From positions 1-10,775 of the forward strand of contig JBHEMZ010000123.1 in NCBI GenBank assembly GCA_046262315.1: a stretch of 10,775 nucleotides of DNA, written 5' to 3'. The notes beneath the pieces are model-generated. The model saw nothing but the letters and a program-made list of their open reading frames with translations, made no database searches and was not told where the DNA came from. Within the stretch, counting starts at the first letter, position 1. Each line of letters starts with the position of its first letter. Shown here one piece after another: positions 4,615-10,775 of this stretch. Made by a program: the position numbers and the translations under genes. This stretch comes from JACVRM01 sp046262315 (GTDB taxonomy: Bacteria; Actinomycetota; Thermoleophilia; Gaiellales; Gaiellaceae).

Positions 4615-7192
4615 ATGCTGACGTGCTCCCGCTGCGGCCAGGAGAACCCGGAAGGGGCGCGCTTTTGCAACGCGTGCGCCGCCCCAATGGCCGCCGAAGC
4701 ATCGGCCGGAGTCCGGAAGACGGTCACTGTCCTCTTCTGCGATCTCGTCGGCTCGACATCGCTCGGCGACCGCTCGGACCCCGGCGGCCGATCAAGGCAC
4801 CATTCGTCGGGAGGCAGCCTGAGCTCGAGACGCTTCAGCGCACGCTCGAGCGCGCAGTCGATAAACGGTCGCCCCAGCTGGCGACGATCCTCGGTCCGCC
4901 CGGAATCGGCAAGTCCAGGCTCGCGCGCGAACTGATCCAGCGGTCGGCGGCGCGCGTCCTGGTCGGCCGCTGTCTTTCCTACGGCGAGGGGATCACGTAC
5001 TGACCGCTGGCCGAGGTCGTCTCGCAGCTCGGCGACGTCCGAGCTGCCCTTGCAGAAGACGGCGATGCCGAGCTCGCTACTGCGCGGATCGCAGCTGCGC
5101 TGGGGACTGCCGAGACGGCGGTCCTCCTCCGAGGAGATCGCCTGGGGCTTCCGCAAGCTGTTCGAAGCGCTTGCCCGTAGAGAGCCGCTGGTTGTCCTTT
5201 TCGACGACATCCACTGGGCCGAGCCAACGCTGCTCGACCTGATCGAGTACGTCTCGACCTTCGCGCAGAACGCATCCCTGCTCCTGCTCTGCATGACCCG
5301 GCCCGACTTGTTCGAGCTTCGTCCCACCTGGGCGACGCCGAAGCCGAACGCAACCCTGGTCACGCTCGAGCCGCTCGCGGGCTCGGAAACGGAGACCCTC
5401 GTAGACGAGTTACGCGAGGTCTCGGACGAGACGAAGGCCCGGATCGCCGAGGTGGCGGAGGGGAACCCGCTCTTCGTCGAGCAGCTGCTCGCCATGCAGG
5501 CGGAGCGCGGAGAGACCGAGCTCGAGATCCCGCCCACGATTCAGGCGTTGCTAGCCGCGCGAATCGACGGGCTTGCTCCAGAGGAGCGACCGGTGCTTCA
5601 GCGCGCCTCGATCGAGGGCCGGCTGTTCCACCGCGGCTCGGTCGTCGAGCTGCAGCCGGAGCAGGAGCGGGCGGGAGTCGGCGGTCACCTGCTGACGCTC
5701 GTCCGCAAGGAGTTCATCCAACCGGACAGGGCGACGCTGCCCGGCGACGACGGCTTCCGCTTCGGCCACATCCTGATCCGCGACGCCGCGTACGATTCGC
5801 TCCCGAAGAGGCTGCGCGCCGAGCTGCATGAGCGCTTCGCGGACTGGCTCGAGCTCAAGCTCGGCGCCAACGCTTCGAGGAGATCCTCGGTTACCACCTC
5901 GAGCGCGCCCACCGCTACCGGGTCGAGCTCGGGCCCGACGACGAGCATGCCCGCGGCCTCGCCCTGCGGGCCGGAGGTCTGCTCGCGGAGGCCGGACGTC
6001 GCGCGCAGTCGCGCCTGGACATCACAGCGACCTGCTCCCTGCTCGGGCGCGCGAGTGAACTCCTGCCCGACGAGGACCCGGAGCGGCCGGAGCTACTCGC
6101 GCTGTTCGGCGTCTCGACGTTCGAGGCCGGGGACGTGTCGCGCGCAATCGAGATCTTCCGTGACGCGCGACGGGCAGCGGCGGCGTCAGGCCAGCGCAGT
6201 ATCGAGCTGCGGGCGCGCGTGAGGGAGCTCGGCTGTCTCGTCTCGACCGCCTCGGAGCAGGACACGGCCGCCGCGCTGGCCGAGGCAAGAGAGGCGGTTG
6301 CCGAGCTGCAAGAGCTCGACGACCCACACTCGCTCTTGCACGCATGGTGGCTCGTCGCCTGGATCGCGAATACCCGCGGCGACAGCGTGCTCCGACTCGA
6401 GGCCGCCGAGCAACGGCTCGACCTCGCGAAGCGCGCGGGACCTGCGCCACGAGGCGGCAAACGCGGCAAGGACGCTGGGGTTCGCCCTGGCGGCAGGACC
6501 GACGCCGGTCGAGGAGGCGATCCAGCGAGCCGAGGCAGCGCTTGCGGACTTCCGCGAGGAGCCGGAGTGCGAACTCGCGCTTCTCTATGCGTACGCCGGC
6601 CGACACGCAGAGGCCGAGGAGTTGATGCAGCGCGGCAGGCGCGCACAGCTCGAGCTGGGCCATGGGCTGCAATACGCCGCGGGCTCGATGGATGTCGGGT
6701 GGCTGGCACTGCTCGCGGGGCAGCCGGAGCGAGCGGAGCGGGAGTTGCGGGAGGCAGCCGAGCTACTCGAGGCCACCGGCGAGCGCGGCTGGCTCTCGAC
6801 TGTGGCGGCCGTTCTCGCGGAGGTGCTCTACCGGCTCGGTCGCGGCGACGATGCCGAGGAGTGGACGCGGCGGAGCGAGCGCGCCACCCCACCTGACGAC
6901 GTCACCTCGCAAGTGTTGTGGCGCTCGACATGCGCGAAGGTGCTGGCGGCGCGGGGCGAAGCTGACCATGCCCTGCGGCTCTCTGCTGAGGCGCTCGAGT
7001 GGGGACGGCGCAGCGACATGCTCTGGCTGATCGCTAACTGCCTGTCAGCCCGTGCAGAAGTGCTGCTGCTCCTCGGACGTGCCGACGAGGCCCGGCGGGT
7101 GCCTCGAGGACGCACTCGCTCTCTACAAGCGAAAGGGCATCGTCCCCTCGATCGAGCGCACTCGCGCTCTGCTCACGGAGATTCCGGCCTAG
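4615..7192 (+). pseudogene. Decayed class III adenylate/guanylate cyclase-AAA ATPase-TPR protein gene
   Basis: Family members join a zinc ribbon, a class III cyclase domain, an AAA/NB-ARC-like ATPase and TPR repeats. Fragments are in order. A zinc ribbon (CSRC...CNAC) is followed by TVTVLFCDLVGSTSLGDR, the start of the cyclase domain with its first metal aspartate. Near 4775-4790 the text jumps to APFVGRQPELE, so most of the cyclase domain (about 150-180 residues by family knowledge) is missing and the frame changes. Walker A is GPPGIGKSRL. A TGA at 5001-5003 replaces the Trp of GITYWPLAEV. Further frame changes fall near 5115, 5870, 6435 and 7098; the last looks like one extra G in a G-run before CLEDALALYKRKG. 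Walker B is LVVLFDDIHWAE near 5200. TPR-like helices run to EIPA and the stop. Translation could not give one product. Confidence 0.92.
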
Positions 7193-7193
7193 A

Positions 7194-7280
7194 TGCCGGG
7201 GGAGGGAGTCGAACCCTCATGCCCCTTGCGGGGCACCCGATTTTAAGTCGGGCGCGTATGACCAGTTCCGCCACCCCGGC
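7194..7280 (-). tRNA. tRNA-Leu (anticodon UAA)
   Basis: An 87-base class II tRNA. The acceptor stem is GCCGGGG/CCCCGGC with discriminator A and no encoded CCA. The D stem is GCG/CGC. The anticodon stem is CCCGA/TCGGG around the loop CTTAAAA, giving anticodon TAA, which reads UUA and UUG. The long variable arm has TGCCCC paired with GGGGCA around GCAA. The T arm is GAGGG-TTCGACT-CCCTC. Every stem pairs. The 3' end is one base from the stop of the decayed cyclase gene on the other strand, and the 5' end is 16 bases from the stop of the DUF3105 gene on the same strand. In GC-rich actinobacteria this tRNA corresponds to the bldA-type tRNA that reads rare TTA codons. Confidence 0.97.
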
Positions 7281-7289
7281 GCCGTGCCG

Positions 7290-7295
7290 AGGGTA
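7290..7295 (-). promoter_or_regulatory. Possible -10 box of the tRNA-Leu gene
   Basis: TACCCT on the minus strand lies 9 bases before the mature tRNA 5' end, just after the DUF3105 stop codon, and would give a leader of about 3 bases. Read-through from the upstream gene is an alternative source of the tRNA. Confidence 0.35.
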
Positions 7296-7296
7296 G

Positions 7297-8022
7297 CTAC
7301 TGCCCGGGCTGGTTGACCTCGGGGGGGATGCCCTCGGGCCCCTTGCCGCGATACTCGTCACGGAACGTCCGGAAGGCGGACTCGTCGTACGCGGGACACA
7401 CCCCAACATGGCCATGGCCGTAGTAGTTGTCCTCGCTGCCGTAGCGCTTTGGATCGCCCGTCCACGCGGTGATTGCGACGCGCTCGCCAAGCCCCTTGAC
7501 CGGCGTACCGATCATCGACTCCGGCTTGTCGTCGTAGAGAGCGCGCAGCTCGGCCACCTGCGACTCGGGCGTCGCCGGTCCCCACCAGAGCACCACGCCG
7601 CCGTGTTCCTCGTTGTGGACGACGCGTCGCGGGTCGACAACCTCGGTGTAGAAGTCCCAGATCGCCGGTGAGTCGTAGTGCGAGCCGGCAGCCGGCGGGA
7701 AGGTGTTCCACTTCACGTTCGTGCCCTCCGGCACGTGGGTCTGCCCTTTCCTGTACGGCTTCGCGTCGACGGACTTGAACGAGCATCCGGCAGCGCGCAT
7801 CGCCGACGCGACCTTATCGTCGCCGCCTCCGCCGTCGCCGCCGGCGAGCAGCAGGAAGCCGACCACGATGATGAGCATGGCAAGGCCGGAGGCGGCGAAG
7901 ATGGCAAGCAGCAGCCGGCGGCGATCACCGCCGGCGGGATCTTTGCGCCCGCCGCCACCCGACCGCTGCTTCGGCGCCTGGACACGACGCGGCGGCGGCG
8001 GTGTCTTGCGCTTTCCGGCCAA
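7297..8022 (-). CDS. DUF3105 membrane-anchored extracytoplasmic protein, 241 aa
   Basis: A conserved actinobacterial protein with no established function. Residues 1-35 are basic and Pro/Gly-rich. Residues 37-60 are a single membrane segment (LLLAIFAASGLAMLIIVVGFLLLA), followed by a GDGGGGDD linker, so most of the protein should face outward. The DUF3105 core holds WNTFPPAAGSHYDSPAIWDFYTE at residues 105-127 and the family hallmark VVHNEEHGGVVLWW at residues 134-147. The conserved histidines H115, H136 and H140 suggest a metal site by inference. C80 and C209 could form a disulfide. The C-terminus is ITAWTGDPKRY and a PxxNQPGQ tail. The TTG start is chosen because no ATG/GTG lies in frame nearby and a TAGCAT -10 box is 10 bases upstream. 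It diverges from rmuC. Confidence 0.87.
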   Translation of the reverse strand: MAGKRKTPPPPRRVQAPKQRSGGGGRKDPAGGDRRRLLLAIFAASGLAMLIIVVGFLLLAGGDGGGGDDKVASAMRAAGCSFKSVDAKPYRKGQTHVPEGTNVKWNTFPPAAGSHYDSPAIWDFYTEVVDPRRVVHNEEHGGVVLWWGPATPESQVAELRALYDDKPESMIGTPVKGLGERVAITAWTGDPKRYGSEDNYYGHGHVGVCPAYDESAFRTFRDEYRGKGPEGIPPEVNQPGQ

Positions 8023-8032
8023 GGCGCGGGCG

Positions 8033-8038
8033 ATGCTA
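8033..8038 (-). promoter_or_regulatory. -10 box of the DUF3105 gene
   Basis: TAGCAT on the minus strand ends 10 bases before the TTG start, implying a leader of only about 3-4 bases. No Shine-Dalgarno site is seen. Confidence 0.45.
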
Positions 8039-8092
8039 GCAGTGCCGATCGGCGCTCCCGGCCGGCCAAGCGGTGCTGTCCGACCCCCTCTC

Positions 8093-8098
8093 TATCGT
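8093..8098 (+). promoter_or_regulatory. -10 box of rmuC
   Basis: TATCGT ends 10 bases before the ATG at 8109, giving a leader of about 4 bases. It lies inside the in-frame extension to the GTG at 8073 and so argues for the ATG at 8109 as start. No Shine-Dalgarno site is present. Confidence 0.45.
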
Positions 8099-8108
8099 TT
8101 GTTGGTTC

Positions 8109-9164
8109 ATGACCATGATGTTCGTTCTGCTCGTCGCCCTTGCTGGCCTGAGCGTGTTCGCGTACGTCGGCGCGCGGCTTCTGCGTGCGGAGCTCGTGCG
8201 CCTGCGCTCGGACACGGGCGCTCAGCTCGGCGAGCGCAACGCCGACGTCGACCGGGGTCTCCGGGCGCTCGTCGAGACGATGGACCGGCGCCTGGGCGAG
8301 CTCGACACGAAGGTCGACCGCCGGCTCGAGAGCGCGACCAAGACGACCTCGCAGATCCACGAGCGACTCGGCAAGGTGGACGAGGCCCCAACCCAGATGC
8401 TCGAGCGCGCGAAGGACCTGGCGAGGCTGGAGCAGGCGCTGCGGCCGCCGAAGGCGCGCGGCGGGTTCGGCGAGCTCCTGCTCGAGAACCTCCTGCGCGA
8501 CCGTCTCCCCGCCACCGCCTATGACATCCAGTACACGTTCGACTCGGGCGAGCGAGTCGACGCGATCGTGCGCGTGGACCGGATCATCCCGGTGGATTCG
8601 AAGTTCCCTCTCGACAACTACAACCGCCTCGTCGAGGCCGAGACCGACGACGAGCGTCTCCTGGCCGAGCGTCAGTTCGCCCGCGACGTGAAGCAGCACA
8701 TCGACGCGATCGCCGCCAAGTACGTCCGCCCCGACGAGGGCACGTACGACTTCGCCTTCATGTACATCCCTGTCGAGGCCGTCTACTACGAGCTCGCTTG
8801 CGGGAAGACGGGCGCGCTCCTCTCCTATGCCCACGAGCGCCGCGTGTTCCCGGTGTCGCCGACCACGTTCACGGCGTACCTCCAGGTGATCGCACTCGGG
8901 CTGCGCGGGCTGCAGATCGAGGAGCATGCGCACGAGGTGATGGCGTATGTCGCCGAGCTTCAGCGTGACTTCGACCGGTTCGCCGACGACTTCGACAAGA
9001 TCGGCACGCACATCGGTCACGCACAGTCGAAGTACCACGAGGCAGGCAAGCGGCTCGACCGCTTCGAGACGAAGCTCGAGCGCGCCGTCGAGGAGCAGCA
9101 CGAGCTCGAGGCCGAGGCCGAGACGGTGCTCGAGTTGCCCGGCGTCGCTGCCGACGCCGCCTAG
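8109..9164 (+). CDS. rmuC: DNA recombination protein RmuC homologue, 351 aa
   Basis: RmuC-family proteins carry a predicted nuclease-like domain and in E. coli limit recombination at inverted repeats; the biochemical activity is not settled. Residues 3-21 form an N-terminal membrane anchor (MMFVLLVALAGLSVFAYVG). Residues about 24-110 are charged heptad-like sequence, probably coiled coil. The RmuC core follows: ARGGFGELLLENLL (residues 117-130), DSGERVDAIVRV (145-156), the hallmark IIPVDSKFPLDNY (159-171), YDFAFMYIPVEAVY (213-226) and PVSPTTFTAYLQVI (248-261). The C-terminal helix ends in an acidic stretch. Length fits short RmuC proteins. ATG 8109 is preferred over GTG 8073 because of the promoter position. 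It converges with the eRF1-like gene, with stops 3 bases apart. Confidence 0.93.
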   Translation: MTMMFVLLVALAGLSVFAYVGARLLRAELVRLRSDTGAQLGERNADVDRGLRALVETMDRRLGELDTKVDRRLESATKTTSQIHERLGKVDEAPTQMLERAKDLARLEQALRPPKARGGFGELLLENLLRDRLPATAYDIQYTFDSGERVDAIVRVDRIIPVDSKFPLDNYNRLVEAETDDERLLAERQFARDVKQHIDAIAAKYVRPDEGTYDFAFMYIPVEAVYYELACGKTGALLSYAHERRVFPVSPTTFTAYLQVIALGLRGLQIEEHAHEVMAYVAELQRDFDRFADDFDKIGTHIGHAQSKYHEAGKRLDRFETKLERAVEEQHELEAEAETVLELPGVAADAA

Positions 9165-9167
9165 TCG

Positions 9168-10301
9168 TTAGAAGCGCAAGAGCGCGCCGATCCCCTCGAC
9201 AGGCCCGAGGTCTTCGTGATGCTTGATCACCCAGACGGCGCCGCCGTGCGCCAATGTCTGATGTACCGCGAGATCGAGACCGGCGTCGGTCGCCTCGAGC
9301 CGCGTACCGTCGAGAGGACAGCTGCCTTCTGTCGTTGCGGCGCGGCCGCACGCCGGACAACGCCACGCCGGCCGGTCCGAGCCTTCCTGGAACAGGAGGA
9401 GCTCGACCCGGGCGTCGGACGCCGCCTCGAGCGTCTCCTCCCAGCCTGACGCTGCCCGGCCGTTGCGGCCGGCCTCCTCACGCCAGCGCTCGATCGCCTC
9501 CGACTCGTCCTTCGCTTCGGCCTCGGCCAAAACGGGTGCGACGACCTCGAGGAGCTCGGCCGGGCCCGCATGAGATTGCGCCGGCGCCCACCCGACCAGG
9601 GCATCGCGCGCCTCCTTGGAGAGTGCGTCGGTGAACTCGGAGCGCATCTCTTCCGAGCAGACGAGCACGATCTTCGGGGATTGCAGCCGACGCCGACTGC
9701 GGTCGAGCTCCTCGGCGACGCCCTTGAGATGTTCCTGCACGAGCTTCTCGATGTGCCGCTGGTAACGGCCCTGCGACCACCCGCCCTGGTCGTGCTGCCC
9801 GGGCTGTTCGTCGTAATGCTCGGCGATCTCCTCTAGCCGCCCGGCTCTGAGGCGGTACAGCTGACCTTGCTCGCGGCCGACGACGGCGACGATCGTTCCG
9901 TCCGCGCGCGCGACGAGCGGAACGAGAGGAGCGAGATGGAAGTCGCGGCCCACCTTGACCCCGTGGGCGACGGGCTCGGGCAGCGGCAGCGTCAACCAGT
10001 AGTTGTCGAGGCGCGCCGCAAAGACGGCGAGGCCTCGGGCGCGGTCGCGGTCGAAATCGTCGTCGAACCACTGTGCGATGCGCTCGAAGTCAGACTTCAG
10101 AGCACCGCGCTGCTCGTGCGTCAAGTCGGTCCGGTCGGTCTTCTCCGCCGCGTTCAGCAGCGAGTTCATCCGCGTTTGCGCGTCGCCGGCGGTCGGGACC
10201 TCCGACGGGTCGAGATTGAGATAGAGGGTGATCGCGCAGCCCTTCTCCGCCCGGAAGCTCGCTAGCTCCCGCAGGAGCGACCACGTCACGATGCCAGCCA
10301 T
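9168..10301 (-). CDS. Bacterial eRF1/Vms1-like (baeRF-type) protein, probable peptidyl-tRNA hydrolase or ribosome-rescue factor, 377 aa
   Basis: Resembles the bacterial relatives of archaeal/eukaryotic release factor 1 and of Vms1/ANKZF1, which release nascent chains from stalled ribosomes. Residues 1-125 would be the N-terminal domain. Residues 126-163 begin the RNase H-like middle domain (LVPLVARADGTIVAVVGREQGQLYRL). Residues 173-183 read GGWSQGRYQRH, aligning with the GGQ loop of Vms1 (GGQSxxRFxR): the two glycines and Arg spacing are kept, but Trp replaces Gln, with Q177 two positions later. Residues about 208-277 and 340-377 fit the eL30e/eRF1 domain 3; the very C-terminus, VEGIGALLRF, matches eRF1's typical end. 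Between them is a zinc-ribbon-like CPACG...CPLDG (C315, C318, C328, fourth ligand unclear). The ATG start fits homology; AGGGG lies 6 bases before it. The activity is inferred. Confidence 0.85.
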   Translation of the reverse strand: MAGIVTWSLLRELASFRAEKGCAITLYLNLDPSEVPTAGDAQTRMNSLLNAAEKTDRTDLTHEQRGALKSDFERIAQWFDDDFDRDRARGLAVFAARLDNYWLTLPLPEPVAHGVKVGRDFHLAPLVPLVARADGTIVAVVGREQGQLYRLRAGRLEEIAEHYDEQPGQHDQGGWSQGRYQRHIEKLVQEHLKGVAEELDRSRRRLQSPKIVLVCSEEMRSEFTDALSKEARDALVGWAPAQSHAGPAELLEVVAPVLAEAEAKDESEAIERWREEAGRNGRAASGWEETLEAASDARVELLLFQEGSDRPAWRCPACGRAATTEGSCPLDGTRLEATDAGLDLAVHQTLAHGGAVWVIKHHEDLGPVEGIGALLRF

Positions 10302-10311
10302 CGACCGCCCC

Positions 10312-10321
10312 TAACTACCAT
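10312..10321. promoter_or_regulatory. Overlapping divergent -10 boxes for the eRF1-like and DUF488 genes
   Basis: The 10 bases TAACTACCAT contain TACCAT reading rightward and TAGTTA reading leftward, sharing two bases. The leftward box ends 10 bases before the eRF1-like ATG; the rightward box ends 15 bases before the DUF488 ATG. In a 35-base intergenic space, one melted region could serve both directions. No -35 elements are evident. Confidence 0.4.
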
Positions 10322-10336
10322 GCACGCGGCGATTTT

Positions 10337-10775
10337 ATGCACGTCTTCACGATCGGACACGGCGTGCGCCCGCTCGAAGAGCTCGTGGCGACCCTCGCCG
10401 AAGCGCAGGTCGAGACGCTGGTCGACGTGCGCCGCTTTCCCGGGTCGCGTCGCAATCCGCAGTTCAACCAAGGGTCACTTCAGGAGGGGCTCGACGCGGC
10501 GGGCATCGCCTACCGCCACGCAGTCGAGCTCGGCGGCCGTCGCAGCGGCGAGCCCGGCGAGGACAGATTCTCCTGCCTCCGCGTCGCCGCGTTCCGGAGC
10601 TACGCCGCCCGCATGGGCACGCCGGAGTGGCAGGAGGCGCTTGGACGAGGGCTGGCCGAGCCCTCGCCTTGCTTCATGTGCGCCGAGACGGTCTGGCAAC
10701 AGTGCCACCGCAGGTTCATCGCGGAGCTCCTGACGGCCCAGGGGATCGAGGTCGTCCACCTCCTCGGCCCGGGTC
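10337..10775 (+). CDS. DUF488 domain protein (N-terminal 146 residues, cut by window edge)
   Basis: A conserved protein of unknown function found across bacteria. The family opening FTIGH is at residues 4-8, VETLVDVRRFPGSRRNPQFN at residues 25-44, YRHAVELGGRR at 59-69, and the Cys/His motif CFMCAETVWQQCHRRFIAE at 112-130, which corresponds to the family's typical LMCAExxPxxCHR. C115 and C123-H124 suggest a metal or redox site, by inference. The protein reaches GIEVVHLLGPG, close to the family's usual end, so little is missing. The ATG at 10337 is chosen because the family match begins at the second residue; an ATG at 10320 is out of frame. There is no Shine-Dalgarno site and the proposed leader is about 9 bases. 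It diverges from the eRF1-like gene. Confidence 0.9.
   Translation, partial: MHVFTIGHGVRPLEELVATLAEAQVETLVDVRRFPGSRRNPQFNQGSLQEGLDAAGIAYRHAVELGGRRSGEPGEDRFSCLRVAAFRSYAARMGTPEWQEALGRGLAEPSPCFMCAETVWQQCHRRFIAELLTAQGIEVVHLLGPG

Noticed and set aside
5001..5003. In-frame TGA in place of Trp as possible recoding (selenocysteine or TGA-as-Trp)
   Set aside because: The same gene has a deletion and several frame changes, so a nonsense mutation in a decaying gene is the simpler explanation; the other genes in the window read as ordinary Trp-TGG frames.
7713..9101. A 462-codon minus-strand open frame opposite rmuC
   Set aside because: rmuC has clear family motifs on the plus strand; the antisense frame shows no domain of its own until it overlaps the DUF3105 gene in another frame.
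1..10775. CRISPR array, insertion sequence, prophage, toxin-antitoxin or defence-system cassette
   Set aside because: No spaced repeats, transposase/integrase motifs or recognised defence domains are seen in any frame; the genes are conserved chromosomal families.

Overview
The window is a stretch of ordinary chromosomal DNA from a very GC-rich bacterium (roughly 70% G+C by eye, strong G/C bias at third codon positions). The gene families point to an actinobacterium, with Thermoleophilia-like lineages the best guess. These families are a DUF4032 kinase-like protein, a DUF3105 membrane protein, a class III cyclase/AAA/TPR giant, a bacterial eRF1-like protein, and GTG/TTG starts sitting next to -10 boxes. 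The lineage is an inference; no ribosomal marker is present.

Layout. Left block: a glutamate dehydrogenase-family gene (minus, cut by the left edge) lies behind a small NfeD-like membrane protein gene (minus). Diverging from it is a flippase-like LPG_synthase_TM/UPF0104 membrane protein (plus). Next comes a gap of about 360 bases. It holds what looks like a frameshifted remnant of a short-chain dehydrogenase, then a structured leader with a Shine-Dalgarno site for a DUF4032 protein with a protein-kinase-like fold. A RimJ/RimL-type GNAT acetyltransferase follows 15 bases later. Middle block: a badly decayed class III adenylate cyclase/AAA ATPase/TPR gene (zinc ribbon, an internal deletion that removes most of the cyclase domain, one nonsense codon, four further frame changes). 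It ends one base from the 3' end of a complete tRNA-Leu(UAA) gene on the opposite strand. Right block: DUF3105 (minus) and RmuC (plus) diverge from an 86-base promoter region. RmuC converges with an eRF1/Vms1-like gene (minus, stops 3 bases apart). That gene diverges from a DUF488 gene (plus) that runs off the right edge.

How it works together. No single pathway or operon unites the window; it is a row of housekeeping and conserved-hypothetical genes in divergent and convergent pairs. The most consistent non-coding signal is a TANNNT-like -10 hexamer ending 6-7 or 10 bases before most start codons, with no Shine-Dalgarno site. This implies leaderless or nearly leaderless mRNAs. The DUF4032 gene is the clear exception, with a leader and a good ribosome-binding site. 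I do not see a novel defence system, CRISPR array, insertion sequence or integrase. The best leads are the eRF1-like protein with a Trp in the GGQ position, the two decayed genes, a tRNA T-arm-like repeat flanking the decayed cyclase gene, and the leaderless/bidirectional promoter arrangement.
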